A stretch of DNA of 64,000 nucleotides from CAVZYN01 sp963779515 (GTDB taxonomy: Bacteria; Pseudomonadota; Alphaproteobacteria; Rhizobiales; Hyphomicrobiaceae). This document shows positions 35,052 through 45,825 of the stretch, one piece after another; positions within the stretch are counted from its first letter, which is position 1; every line of letters begins with the position of its first letter. Position numbers and translations under genes: made by a program. The stretch covers positions 1 to 64,000 of the forward strand of contig CAVZYN010000006.1 in the NCBI GenBank assembly GCA_963779515.1, in the 5' to 3' direction. The notes beneath the pieces are model-generated. The model worked only from the letters and a program-made list of their open reading frames with translations. It made no database searches and was not told the DNA's origin.

Positions 35052-36305
35052 AGTGCACCTCCGCCAGCGATGCGGGCGGCTCGCCCCTCTCGAGCGTCCT
35101 TGAGCGTCGAGGTGACAGGACTCGCACCTGCGGGAAGCCCTTCTGCAACAACCACGCGCCCATCGAGCGTGCGCGGACCAAACTTGAGCTGGCGGCGATG
35201 GAAACGTCCGTTCTCGACGGTCCACACTTGCCCGCTCGCGCCATCGAACTCCTGAATCGTGTGTTCAGGCACCAGCATCGCCTGATCGAGCACACCGGTC
35301 GTGATGAACACTTCGACCTGCTCGCCAAGGTGAACGGCGACCGGACACTGCTCGCACTTGACGTAGACGCGCCGCTCCTCGTTCACGCGGTCGCTTTCGA
35401 TGCCGATCCGGACCACCTTTCGCCTGATAGACATCCTGTGGACGTGAGCGGATCTTGACCTCCGCCGGCTGGCCAACCTTGATCTCTCCCGCGCGAGCCT
35501 CGTCGATGTAGGCAAGTGCCCAAACCGAGGACGGATCGATCAGGGTGAACAGATGTCTCGCCGGCCTTCAATACGGCGCCGAGCTCTTTGTGCCGCTTGA
35601 CCACCAAACCGTCGTAGGGCGCCGTCAGCACATGATGATCCAGCAGCACCTTCTCGTAGTCGTGTTGGGCGCGTGGCATCGGCGAGATGCGCTTTGGCGA
35701 CCGCAATGTTTGCCGCCGCTGATGGCGACGTCGGCATGGGCGACGACCTCCTCCTTCTCTGCTTCGCCTGCTGCTTCGATCGACGTGATCTGCCGGCCGA
35801 GTAGCGCTTGCTTGCGGCGGTTGACGGCTTCTTTCTGCGCGAGGATCGCCTGTGCCCGACCGACGGCCGCCTCGGCGACCTTCAAAGCGGCATCGGCATT
35901 CACGACACCAGCCCGCGCCTTGGCCACCTTCGCTTCCTGCTCTGCGCTGTGGAGGTGCGCCAGCACGGTCCCCTTCGCAACATGATCACCATGATCAGCC
36001 CTGAGTTCGGACAAAGCCGCGCCGACCTCGAAACCGATTTCCGAGAGAATCCGCGCTTCGATCGATCCCAGACCATAAACCTTAATCGCGACTGCGCGCT
36101 CGACCCCAGCGACGGAGACAGTCAACGGTCGCCGCTGCAGGAAGGCGATGGCGCCGGCCGCTAACACGAAAACGCCGACCAACAATAGCGACCAGCTCCT
36201 TTGCTGCCGTCCGATCGCCAACATCTTCGCCGGCACTGTGGCTGGCAGAGCCTTCTGCATTTGTAGTCCGCCCGAGTAAACGGAAAGATGGTTCTTTTTG
36301 ATCAT
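35048..36305 (-). pseudogene. Membrane fusion (HlyD/RND adaptor-type) protein, multiple frameshifts
   Basis: Periplasmic adaptor for the ABC exporter. Pieces of one adaptor occur in at least four reading-frame segments: an N-terminal helix and GSIEARILSEIGFEVGAALSEL; an ANIAVAKAHLADATR segment; AQHDYEKVLLDHHVLTAPYDG to GAVLKAGE; LFTLIDPSSVWALAYIDEAR; and KVVRIGIESDRVNEERRVYV to the end. Breaks lie near 35722, 35675, 35549 and 35418, at least two of them single extra bases. Corrected, the pieces join to a normal adaptor of about 420 residues. With this gene broken, the exporter would lack its link through the periplasm unless another adaptor substitutes. Confidence 0.85.
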
Positions 36306-36419
36306 GCCGCCCGGCCCTCATGCTTGACGAGCGTCAAGGTCAACCAATCGCCACCAGACGAGAGAACATCGAGCAGCGTCCAACAGTCGTGTCTGTCAGA
36401 CGGCGAACGGAGCCTTCAG

Positions 36420-37493
36420 ATGAAGCTAACCCGACACCGGCAGGGTCTGGCTTGTCGCGCATGGCCAATTGCTGTCGCGGCGTGCGTCGCCGTGTCGGTG
36501 CATCCGTCCTGGTCGCAACAACTAGCCACGGCCACACAGCTCCCTGCAGCGACTTTTAAAGTGACGGAGCAAGACGTCGACGACCTCAAGGCCGTGTTCG
36601 CCACTGTGCGCAGCAAGGATCGCATCGACGCGCGGGTACGCACGCCAGGCACTGTCGTGTCGCTGAAGATCGATGAGGGCGCGCACGTCGAGCCGGGACA
36701 GGTCCTGGCCATCATCGCCGACCCAAAGATCGCGCTCAAGATCAAGGCGTTGGAGGCCCAAATCGTCGGCCTCGAGTCGCGGGTCGCTACAGCCAAGCTC
36801 GACTACGATCGTTCCGAACAGCTGCGCCAGCGTGGCGTCACCGCCCAGGCCCGCGTCGATCAGCTGAAGACGGCGTACGACCTTGCAGCTAACGAGCTCA
36901 AGTCCGCGCGGGCCGAGCACCAGGTCGCCGAGGAGCAGATTTCCGAAGGGCAGGTCCTGGCACCAGCCGCCGGCCGCGTGCTGAAAGTTCCGGTGACGAC
37001 CGGCACGGTCATGATGGCGGGCGAGAGCGTCGCGACCATCGCCGCAAACCTCTATCTCCTCCGGCTCGAGCTGCCGGAGCGGCATGCTCGCTTCATCAAG
37101 AAAGGTGATCCCGTAAAAATTGGTGCCCGTGGACTATCGCCGGACCAGCAAGTGATCGGAGAGGGCCGCATCGTGCAGGTTTACCCCGAGCTCCAGAGCG
37201 GCCGAGTACTCGCCGATGCTGAGGTGCCGAACCTCGGTGACTACTTCGTCGGCGAGCGGACGCTCGTGTGGATCTCGGCAGGCCAGCGCAAGACGATCGT
37301 GATCCCAGCAAGCTTCACGTATCGGCGCTTCGGGCTCGACTACGTGCGCGTCCAGCGCAACGACCGCGAGGTCAACGACATCGTTGTGCAACTCGGCCAG
37401 CCAGCACTGATCGTCAACGGGGGTGACGGCGTAGAGATTCTGGCTGGCCTCGTGGCGGGCGACACCATCGTTCGCTTCGAGACCCAGCCATGA
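36420..37493 (+). CDS. RND efflux periplasmic adaptor subunit
   Basis: A 357-residue adaptor. A signal peptide (about residues 1-32) is followed by the split lipoyl domain (GTVVSLKIDEGAHVEPGQVL and EGQVLAPAAGRVLKVPV), a coiled-coil hairpin between them, and a beta-barrel. The ATG at 36420 sets the signal peptide at the N-terminus; the upstream in-frame codons from 36288 are not protein-like. Its stop overlaps the pump gene by four bases. Confidence 0.9.
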   Translation: MKLTRHRQGLACRAWPIAVAACVAVSVHPSWSQQLATATQLPAATFKVTEQDVDDLKAVFATVRSKDRIDARVRTPGTVVSLKIDEGAHVEPGQVLAIIADPKIALKIKALEAQIVGLESRVATAKLDYDRSEQLRQRGVTAQARVDQLKTAYDLAANELKSARAEHQVAEEQISEGQVLAPAAGRVLKVPVTTGTVMMAGESVATIAANLYLLRLELPERHARFIKKGDPVKIGARGLSPDQQVIGEGRIVQVYPELQSGRVLADAEVPNLGDYFVGERTLVWISAGQRKTIVIPASFTYRRFGLDYVRVQRNDREVNDIVVQLGQPALIVNGGDGVEILAGLVAGDTIVRFETQP

Positions 37494-40400
37494 GCGGCGC
37501 GACCGGAACATCGAGTGTCAGGGAGCCGAGCCAAACTGCTCTGGGCCTATCTGGGAAACTGACGCGGTCCTTCATCGCCTCTCCCCTCACGCCGCTGTTC
37601 CTGCTCGCAGCGTTCGCGCTCGGCCTCGTGGCGCTATTCGCGCTGCCGAGGGAGGAAGAGCCGCAGATCTCCGTGCCGATGGTCGACATTTTCGTGCGCA
37701 CGGATGGCCTCCGGGCCGAGGACGGCGTGCGGCTGGTGACGGAGCCGCTCGAGACCATCGTCAAGGCGATCAACGGCGTCGAGCATGTCTATTCCAACAC
37801 CCTCGATGATCGTGTCGTCGTGACAGCCCGCTTCCTGGTTGGCACCAAGGCGGATGAGGCAATCCTGCGCGTGCATGAGAAGGTCCGTGGTAACCTCGAT
37901 CGCATCCCGACCGGCATTCCGGAGCCCCTGATCGTCGGCCGTGGCATCGACGATGTCGCAATCGTCACGCTGACGCTGGCGCCGACGACGGAGGCGGCAG
38001 GCCGCTTCCAGGACAATGCGATGTTCCACCTTGCCGAGAACCTGCAGATCGAACTCGCCAAGCTCGACGATGTGGGTCTTTCCTACATCGTCGGCGGCCG
38101 ACCAGACCAGATCAGGGTGGAGCCGGACCCAGAGAAGCTGGGCCTTTACGGAGTGACGCTTGCGCAGCTGATCAGCAAGGTGCGTGATGCCAACCGCTCG
38201 TTCCAGGCCGGACGTATCCGCGACCGCAACCAGAGCATCGTCGTTGCTGCCGGGCAAACCTTGCGCGGCGTCCCCGACATCGGCCTGCTGCTCATTGCCA
38301 CGCGCGACGGTCGCCCTGTCTACGTCCGGGACGTTGCCAACGTCGTCGTCGGTGCCAAGTCGCTGGAGCGTCAGGCGTGGCACTTCCGCAAGGCGGCCGA
38401 CGGGACGCTTGAGCGTGTGCCGACGGTGACCATCGCGCTGGCAAAACGCGCCGGCTCGAACGCCGTCGTTATCGCCGAGCGCATTCGCCATCGCCTCGCA
38501 GAGCTGAACGGCACGCTGGTGCCCAAGGACATCGAGGTCATCGTCACCCGCGACTACGGCGAGACCGCTAACGAGAAGGCGAACGAACTACTGCTGCACC
38601 TCGGCCTCGCCACCGTGTCGATCGTCCTGCTCATGGGGATCGTCATCGGATGGCGCGAAGGCATCGTCGTCCTGATCGTCATTCCGACGACGATCCTGCT
38701 GACGCTGTTCGCGTCCTACTTCATGGGCTACACGATCAATCGCGTCAGCCTTTTCGCGCTTATCTTCTCGATCGGCATTCTGGTCGACGATGCCATCGTC
38801 GTGATCGAGAATATCGCGCGGCATTGGGCGATGAGTGATGGCCGCAGCCGCACGCAGGCTGCCATTGAGGCGGTGGCAGAGGTCGGCAACCCGACCATCG
38901 TCGCGACGCTGACCGTAGTAGCGGCGTTGCTGCCGATGCTGTTCGTGTCGGGCCTGATGGGACCCTACATGGCCCCGATCCCGGCCAACGCCTCGGCGGC
39001 GATGGTGCTGTCGTTCTTCGTCGCCGTCATGGTGACGCCATGGCTGATGCTGCGCCTTGCGGGTGGCGCTCCCGTGCATGCCGCGCATGACGGCGAGGAG
39101 GGCGGCTGGCTAGGCCGCATGTATGTTCGAACTGCGCGGCCGATCCTGGAGACGCGACGGTCGGCGTGGCGCTTTCTGCTGATCGTCGGTGCGGCGACTC
39201 TCGCCTCGCTGCTGCTATTCGCGACCAAGTGGGTGACGGTCAAGCTGCTACCGTTCGACAACAAATCCGAGCTGCAAGTGGTACTCGACTTGCCCCGCGG
39301 CGCCTCTTTGGAAGCAACCGACCGCGCATTGCTTGGTGCAGCCCAGCGGCTTGCGACGCTGCCGGAGCTGGCTTCCATCCAGGCCTATGTCGGCACCGCT
39401 GCGCCGTTTAATTTCAACGGGCTCGTGCGCCACTCGTATCTACGCTCCGACCCGGAGCAAGGCGACCTGCAGATCAACCTGATGCCGAAGGGCGCCCGCA
39501 AGCGGACAAGTCATGCCGTCGCAATCGACGTACGTGGACGTTTGAAGGACCTCGGGTTGCCCGGAGGAACAGTGCTGAAGGTCGTCGAGGTGCCGCCCGG
39601 GTCCGCCGGTGCTGGCGACGCTGCTCGCGGAGATCTACGGCCCCGATCCCGAGACACGCCGCGCAGTGGCCCGCGAGGTGCGCCAGATCTTCCGCAGCGT
39701 ACCCTTCATTGTCGATGACGAGGACAGCTTCGGAATCGAAGCACCGCGGCTGCGCGTCGCCATCGATCAGGACAATCTCGAGTTCCACAAGGTCGAGGAG
39801 CGCGACGTTTACGACGCGATCCAGGCCTACATGGGTGGCGTTCCCGTCGGCTATTCGCACCGCGGCGGCGGCCGGCATCCGGTCGAGATCGCGGTACAAC
39901 TACCGAAGCCCAAGCTCGCCGTTTCTGCCCAGACGCTGACGACGCCAGTGCCCGCCAATGCCCTGCCGGGCGAGCGTGGCATCGTCGAGCTCGGGGATGT
40001 CGTGAGCCTCAAGGCAGAGCGGGCGTCATTCCCGATCTTCCGACACAACGGTCGTGCCGCCGAGATGGTGATGGCGGAGCTTGCTGGCGCCTACGAGGCG
40101 CCGCTCTACGGCATGCTGGCGGTCGGCGATGCGATCAAGAAGAAGGACTGGGGTGCATTGGCCCGGCCCGAGGTCCGCTTTCACGGCCAACCAGAGAGCG
40201 AGGCGAAACCCGTTTTGCTGTGGGATGGAGAATGGGAGGTGACCTGGGTCACATTCCGCGACATGGGAGCGGCCTTTGGTGTGGCGCTGCTCGGCATTTA
40301 TATCCTGGTCGTCGCACAGTTCGGCTCGTTCAAGCTGCCGCTGGTCATCCTGACGCCGGTGCCGCTGACGCTGATCGGCATCATGCTTGGCCACTGGCTA

Positions 40401-40811
40401 TTCCGCGCCCCGTTCTCGGCAACCTCGATGATCGGCTTCATCGCGCTCGCAGGCATCATCGTGCGCAACTCGATACTCTTGGTCGACTTCATCCGGCAGC
40501 GGCGGTCGGGCGATGCGCCGCTGCGCCAAGTGCTGCTCGAGGCGGGCGCTATTCGCTTCAAGCCGATCCTGCTCACGGCCATCGCTGCCATGATCGGTGC
40601 CGCCGTCATCCTGTTCGACCCGATCTTCCAGGGCCTCGCCATCTCCATGCTGTTCGGCCTCGCTTCGTCGACGCTGCTGACAGTCCTGGTCATCCCGGCC
40701 ATCTACATCGCACTCCGCGACGATGGCCGACCGCTCGAGTTGCCTAGCGACAAGCCTGCACCACCTGCCGAGGCTGGCGGTGAGACGGTATCAAGCCCGG
40801 AAGGGGGGTGA
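37490..40811 (+). pseudogene. RND efflux transporter, one frameshift
   Basis: An inner-membrane proton-driven exporter of the AcrB/HAE-related type. Frame 1 (37490 to about 39601) supplies the first helix, porter domain, the helix with GILVDDAIVVIENIARHW, and the second half up to KVVEVPPG. One extra base, near 39602, shifts the frame; the second part resumes PPVLATLLAEIYGPDPETRR and continues through FIALAGIIVRNSILLVDFIRQ to the end at 40811. Removing one base gives a continuous protein of about 1,106 residues, a normal length. The pump has an intact adaptor upstream but no outer-membrane factor in this window. Confidence 0.9.
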
Positions 40812-41163
40812 GCAGCGCCAGATGGACCCTACAGCCATTGGCCACCGTGCTCGCGGATCGGCCCGGCGGTGTCGGCGGACCCGCATCGTCGACATGCTGG
40901 CTGGGGAGCAACGCTCCGCGTCTGCCGACCAAGTACACAATGGCCAGCGAGATTTGGCCGTCATGCCCCAATCTTTCGGTTTGGGAAAAAATCCGGAAAA
41001 CATCGGGAACGCAGTGAGATCAAACGTTCCGGTTGGGACTGCCAACCCACTCATGTATCAGGCTCATCGTCCTCCCGTAGGGAGCGCCAACTGAACAAAT
41101 CAACATTGATTTCATTGGATTTTTGAGAATTTTCCCAACCAGAAAATCGTTCAATCCTGGCCT
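40812..41163. other. 352-base gap between convergent genes
   Basis: The gap separates the RND pump gene from the end of the minus-strand island operon. It contains only short frames and an AT-richer run near 41090-41150. No terminator stem with a clear T-run was identified by eye. Confidence 0.4.
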
Positions 41164-42651
41164 TCACGGCGGTGCGAACAGGCTTTCGACATACGTGCGG
41201 ACGCGCATGGCTTCCGCAGCCCAATCTGCATCACAAGGGATGATCTGGTGCACGGAGAGAGCGGCCGTTGTCACTGCGACAAGGTTGAGCCGGCAGTAGA
41301 GCCGCGGATAGGGGTCGCCGCTCCTCGCCACTCCGCCCTTTCGCAGATCCCAACGAATGAACAGCGAGGCGTTGTCCAGTCCATCGATGAACTCATAGCG
41401 ATCGCCTTCCTTGAAAGCCACATTCACGGTCTTTTGAGTCGTGCCTGGCTGCAAGGGAAGGTCTGGTGAAACTGTGCAGTGCTCACGACCGGGCTCCGCG
41501 CGCTGGCAATAGAGTGCGTAAGGCTCGCCCCCTGACGCCGCGATGATGTGGAGTTTTTCCTCGCCCCGCGGGTCAGGGTCCCGGATCAGCCATTCGTGCA
41601 GTGCCTCGTGTCTCGTTTCGGAGACATTGACTTCCCGCGGCGTACCTTCAAACCTCTTTGTCATGAATTGGAACTCGCGCGACGTCAGGCCGCGTTCATG
41701 AATCACCGTTCTGGGACCCACGTAGCGTAGACCAGCCAACTCAAGCGTGGCAGCGATCGGTGGCTTGTAGCCACGAACGAACGACGAGATCGGCGTGAGC
41801 AATCCGCCGTCCGGTGGGAACACCTTCAGGCCGGCTCCAAGCATGAGCTGCACAGGCACCACGAGCGCGACCGTTACCGCAACGATCAGGGTGAGCCCCG
41901 ATCGGACAGCCTGTTGTTGCAAGATGGTGACTGATGGTCGTGCTGCCTTGAGGGCCGCGACCCACACGATCGAGGATGAGAAAGCAACGGCCGCCAGGCC
42001 CGTAAGAGCCACCGCTGAAAGAGTGACGGTTTGGACTGACGCCTGATTGGGCTCAATGAGATTGTGAGCGAGAAGCGGCCCGCCGAAGAGCGCTATTGGC
42101 CCCACCGCTGAAGCCCAGCCATAGTGCCAAACAAGCCTTTTCCAACCGGCGTTGTCGAGCGATCGCACCGTTGGCCCCGCGGCAAGCGCCAACAGCGCGC
42201 CCGAGGCAAAACCAGCGGCCATGGCACCGACGAGCGGCGCGACCACCAATCCGACAACGGTAACACTGATCAGGAAACCCGCCGCGAGCCCCACATAGAA
42301 CAGATACCAGCCGAAAGCAGGAAATACGATGATGGCGAAGAAGGCGGCGAATTTTCCAGCCCGCTCCAAGAGCGCCAGCCTTGTACCGCCGCCCGGATAG
42401 AGGCCGGCAGCGCCAGCGATGTGAGCCAAGGCGAACGCGAAACTTGGCAGCAGCAACGAGAACAACGACTCGTAGAATTTGAGACCACAGGATTGAGGAA
42501 CGTTGGTGACCAACGCGCACGACGCCGTCCAGTCGACCTGCAGTCGCTCGATGATCATAACCGCAGCCACGATCAGAGCCGCGATCGTCGGCCACACCCC
42601 CGCGCGCATGACATTGGTTCGCGATATCACGACATCAGCCGGGCTTGTCAT
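41164..42651 (-). CDS. Membrane protein with C-terminal soluble domain, unknown function
   Basis: A 495-residue protein. The first about 290 residues hold eight or nine hydrophobic helices; the remaining 200 residues are soluble and likely periplasmic or cytoplasmic. The latter contain PRTVIHERGLTSREF, LFIRWDLRKGG and a Cys-containing end (LYCRLNLV, IIPCDADW). No recognised family. It is the last gene of the minus-strand island operon, 34 bases beyond its neighbour. Confidence 0.78.
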   Translation of the reverse strand: MTSPADVVISRTNVMRAGVWPTIAALIVAAVMIIERLQVDWTASCALVTNVPQSCGLKFYESLFSLLLPSFAFALAHIAGAAGLYPGGGTRLALLERAGKFAAFFAIIVFPAFGWYLFYVGLAAGFLISVTVVGLVVAPLVGAMAAGFASGALLALAAGPTVRSLDNAGWKRLVWHYGWASAVGPIALFGGPLLAHNLIEPNQASVQTVTLSAVALTGLAAVAFSSSIVWVAALKAARPSVTILQQQAVRSGLTLIVAVTVALVVPVQLMLGAGLKVFPPDGGLLTPISSFVRGYKPPIAATLELAGLRYVGPRTVIHERGLTSREFQFMTKRFEGTPREVNVSETRHEALHEWLIRDPDPRGEEKLHIIAASGGEPYALYCQRAEPGREHCTVSPDLPLQPGTTQKTVNVAFKEGDRYEFIDGLDNASLFIRWDLRKGGVARSGDPYPRLYCRLNLVAVTTAALSVHQIIPCDADWAAEAMRVRTYVESLFAPP

Positions 42652-42685
42652 TCTCGAACAACGTCACTACGCGTGCCGCACCAAG

Positions 42686-43195
42686 TCATGTCTCGCCATT
42701 CTCCAGAGCAGGCAGCTCGAGCGCCTGCCGGCATGATGCTTTCATTGCCAGTTGTAGTGCGCTCCTATCGGCATCATCGGTGCAAGTCACGTTGAAGCCC
42801 AGATAGTCGCCCGCTACCTGATGACCACAGACATAGTGCCACGTGAGCAATTCGCAGCCATGAGCAACCGCCTGCTGCGTCAACGTCTCATGCAGCGCAC
42901 TTCGCTGCGATGACGTCAACTTCTCGCTTGGCTCGAGCACCGGTGCCACGGTGATCCATCGGCTTCCCCCGGTTACAGGATGCATCGTTAAATCGTAGGC
43001 GATGTTGGCAGCAATCCTCGCACAGTCCCAGCAGATTGCAACGCCGGGGCCAGCAACGATGTGGCTGAGCTTGTCTCGCCCCTTGCCGCAGAAACTGCAA
43101 ATCACGGCATCATCACCGCCCTTCGTCAGCAGGCGAAACGCGGCTCTGAAACGCTCCGTGGCTGTCGGACCAATGGCCTTTGTCGGGGACGTCAT
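42686..43195 (-). CDS. ClpX-type C4 zinc-finger protein
   Basis: A 169-residue protein. The region near residues 32-60 has the ClpX zinc-binding pattern CSFCGKGRDKLSHIVAGPGV then CWDC (two CxxC pairs). No AAA+ domain follows. Such stand-alone ClpX-zinc-finger proteins occur in bacterial conflict loci and prophages, where they may recruit partner proteins; here that is inference. Confidence 0.75.
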   Translation of the reverse strand: MTSPTKAIGPTATERFRAAFRLLTKGGDDAVICSFCGKGRDKLSHIVAGPGVAICWDCARIAANIAYDLTMHPVTGGSRWITVAPVLEPSEKLTSSQRSALHETLTQQAVAHGCELLTWHYVCGHQVAGDYLGFNVTCTDDADRSALQLAMKASCRQALELPALENGET

Positions 43196-43228
43196 TTCGG
43201 GCTCCGCTTCTTCCAGTCAATACCTCGA

Positions 43229-43615
43229 TCAATTGTCGAGTGTGACGCGGAACATGAGACCGCCATCGGCAGCACTGTTGGTGACCCAAAAGATCTGCTT
43301 GTAGGGCCCATGTACCAGACCTCGATCTCGAAAGTGCTCAAAGACGGCTGACGGCGGCCAGCCGGCCGGTGCGTGACCAAACGGTACCCCCATGTCTCTG
43401 AGGGTCGTCAACACGTCAGCCTTTGCAGCGTCATCTGCAACACGAAGCGCCAACACGATCTTGCCGGTCCGATCCTCGTCCTTTCGGAAACCAAGCGGAA
43501 CAATCCGCACTGCATCATCACTCGTGTTGCAGTGGACGATGATTCGCTCTGCATCACATGCCGCGATGTACGTCGTGACCTGCTCGTCGCTGTAGACCGG
43601 CATCTTGAAGGTCAT
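43229..43615 (-). CDS. Unknown soluble protein
   Basis: A 128-residue acidic alpha/beta protein, starting MTFKMPVYSDEQVTTYIAAC. A WPPSAVFEHFRDRGLVHGPY stretch near its C-terminus is the most distinctive part. No family recognised. Part of the dense minus-strand operon, with a 33-base gap to the next gene and 16 from the previous. Confidence 0.68.
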   Translation of the reverse strand: MTFKMPVYSDEQVTTYIAACDAERIIVHCNTSDDAVRIVPLGFRKDEDRTGKIVLALRVADDAAKADVLTTLRDMGVPFGHAPAGWPPSAVFEHFRDRGLVHGPYKQIFWVTNSAADGGLMFRVTLDN

Positions 43616-43631
43616 GGTTGTGGCTATCCAA

Positions 43632-44378
43632 TTATTCGGACTGTTGTTTACCCGCTCGCCGATGCAACAATTCGAGCGGATGTCCGATCACATCGACATT
43701 CAGATCATTGACGTCGACCCGTGTTTCAAGCGCGTAGTCATTGACGCGCAATCGGCGGGCGAACGCGCTCAACGCACGCTCGGAAGGATGCGGGAGATCA
43801 ATCCAACGATGGCCGCTCTTGCGGGTTGCCTCGATTGCGTCCGGATTGATTACAATTTCCATGTCTGCAGCCTTTGCCGCGGTTCCGCGATGCAACATCG
43901 TTGCGTCGACAAATCGCGCAATCGTTTCGACTTCGAAGGTGTCCTCCTCAGCCGTACCTGAAAGAGTGATGTGGAATTCTGCATGACCCAGATATCGCAA
44001 CCGCATCGACAGATCGTCGATTTGTTGCCACTGGCCGAAGTAAATGCTGCCTGGCGCATCAAGCTCGAAGAGCCGACCCCCGTCGGGATCGATCGGCTGG
44101 TGAAATTCGAACTGAAGGTGGTCGAGCTTTCGGAAGTCCTGATCTTGTGGTGCGCCAACGGGTAAGACCAGACCGTCAATCGTCACCGCTGGCTTCACAT
44201 CATAGGTCGATCCATCGTCGGCTTTCTGCGTCAAGGGTTCGCACGCAACGGTGACATCGAGGAACATATCCTCGGACCACTTGTAGTCGAACCGCAACGA
44301 CAGCTCCGCCGTGAGAATATTGCCGTGATAGGGCCGATGGCGATACGTGCCGCGATAGTGAGAAGCGGTCGTGGTCAT
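43632..44378 (-). CDS. Unknown soluble protein, beta-rich
   Basis: A 248-residue protein with the compact beta pattern of many immunity-like proteins. Segments such as GNILTAELSLRFDYKWSED, MRLRYLGHAEFHITLSG and the C-terminal WIDLPHPSERALSAFARRL are conserved-looking, but I cannot name a family. No signal peptide. Confidence 0.65.
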   Translation of the reverse strand: MTTTASHYRGTYRHRPYHGNILTAELSLRFDYKWSEDMFLDVTVACEPLTQKADDGSTYDVKPAVTIDGLVLPVGAPQDQDFRKLDHLQFEFHQPIDPDGGRLFELDAPGSIYFGQWQQIDDLSMRLRYLGHAEFHITLSGTAEEDTFEVETIARFVDATMLHRGTAAKAADMEIVINPDAIEATRKSGHRWIDLPHPSERALSAFARRLRVNDYALETRVDVNDLNVDVIGHPLELLHRRAGKQQSE

Positions 44379-44400
44379 GGGACACTTTGCTCCTAGGATT

Positions 44401-45807
44401 CTACCCGCACGCCCAATCGAGTTTCATTTCTAGGAAATCGAGCTGCGCGTTGCCATCCGAGCCGAAATTGTAGCCCCCGAAGTGTTCCTCGAAGCCGATG
44501 TAGTAGGGGCTGAACTCCGGCGTGCCTTGGGCGGGGCGCATCGTGCCGCCGATGTGGTTGGATTTGTGATCCTTGGCCCAATCATGCACGCGGTAGGTTT
44601 CGGCGCTGATCTCGTCGCCTTCGTAGTAATGGAAGCTGACGTAGCCCGTGTCTGCTGGCCCCTCGCCATACGTATCCTTCGGCGCCAATCCCGCGTTTGG
44701 GTCATGTGCCCGCGGTGTGCACGCAATCGCGCGATTCCAGTCGAGAGACTTCTGCGGTATCCCGCCGAGGAGTTTGAAACCGTAAGAGTCCTCAGTCGGA
44801 CCTGGACCAGGCATTGCGCTGCCCATGTCGCTGAAACAGGCATACCCGCTGCCGACATCGAGCCATTGCGGCTTCTGGTTTGGCTTGAGATAGGGATTGC
44901 CACCCAGGTCCGGCGGTTGGCAGAGCGGGCCATTGAATTCCGCCTCCGTCAGCAGGATGACGGCGTACTCGTAATCCAGGATATCGCTCATGCGATGCAA
45001 GCGCAGATGGCGCGCTTTCGCCTGCCTCCAGAACGGCAGCAGGTGCCGGTTGTCGGGAGGAGACGCATCGGCGTCTGTCACCGCAGCGTAGAGGTCATCG
45101 CGCTTGCGCGCGCCTCCGTCGTTCTGATCAGCGGCAGTCGCAAAGAAGCTCAGCGCCACGATATCTGGGCCATGCACGCGATATTCCTCGGGCAGCTTTA
45201 CTGTGAAGCCGTGCATCAGTGGATAACCGGAGATCGGATCGAGCGGCCATTGCTCCGGGGTGATGCCCGGCGGCAGGCCAAACACCCAACCGTGGTTGCC
45301 GGGCGCCGCACGTTCGACATCTCGGTGAAGCATTTCGAGATCATATGCGCGGATGCCATCACGCTTTGGGTAGCTCTTGGGTGTTGGTGGTTCGGGATAA
45401 TTGGCGCCCGGCCACTCGAGATCGAAGCCAACGAGTTCATCATTCTTGAAGCGCATAACGATGTCGTGGCCTGCCGCCGCCGCGCAGCGATAGCCAACCG
45501 TCCCGCTGCTTTCGTGTGTGTGGTCTGCATCGGGCAGCAGCCCGGGGTGTAGCGATCTCGCGGTCTTCAGTGGCATGCCAATATGCAGCCCATCGACGAG
45601 CAGGTCGTTCCGAAACTTCAAATAGAATGATATGCGCCCGATCCGTCCCTGATCATCGAAGCGCACCAGAACATCGTCGATTTCGCCGGGCCAGACGTGA
45701 CCGTCCGGATGTACGATGGAGCCGCGCCACGCGTCTCCCATGGCATCGGCCAGCGCCTGCACGGGCATCATCGGGCGTAGCTTGGCGAGCTGCGCATGTT
45801 GATCCAT
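44401..45807 (-). CDS. Large unknown protein, possibly DUF1963/YwqG-related C-terminus
   Basis: A 468-residue protein. Residues 1-130 form an alpha/beta domain (LADAMGDAWRGSIVHPDGH, ISFYLKFRNDLLVDGLHIGM). Residues 197-222 contain a HGFTVKLP-x4-RVHGPDIVALSF motif that recurs, in a stand-alone 47-residue frame, at 50145. The C-terminal half (about 255-468), with LDWNRAIACTPR and GGYNFGSDGNAQLDFLEMKL, has features reminiscent of the YwqG/DUF1963 fold, but the match is not definite. Confidence 0.6.
   Translation of the reverse strand: MDQHAQLAKLRPMMPVQALADAMGDAWRGSIVHPDGHVWPGEIDDVLVRFDDQGRIGRISFYLKFRNDLLVDGLHIGMPLKTARSLHPGLLPDADHTHESSGTVGYRCAAAAGHDIVMRFKNDELVGFDLEWPGANYPEPPTPKSYPKRDGIRAYDLEMLHRDVERAAPGNHGWVFGLPPGITPEQWPLDPISGYPLMHGFTVKLPEEYRVHGPDIVALSFFATAADQNDGGARKRDDLYAAVTDADASPPDNRHLLPFWRQAKARHLRLHRMSDILDYEYAVILLTEAEFNGPLCQPPDLGGNPYLKPNQKPQWLDVGSGYACFSDMGSAMPGPGPTEDSYGFKLLGGIPQKSLDWNRAIACTPRAHDPNAGLAPKDTYGEGPADTGYVSFHYYEGDEISAETYRVHDWAKDHKSNHIGGTMRPAQGTPEFSPYYIGFEEHFGGYNFGSDGNAQLDFLEMKLDWACG
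45191..45216. repeat. 26-bp exact repeat shared with 50227-50252
   Basis: The 26 bases here are identical to those at 50227-50252, in the same orientation. Both encode part of the HGFTVKLP motif. A surrounding stretch of about 50 bases is also clearly related. This indicates a fairly recent internal duplication or gene conversion within the island. Confidence 0.85.
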
Positions 45808-45825
45808 GAGAACCTCTCGTTGAGC

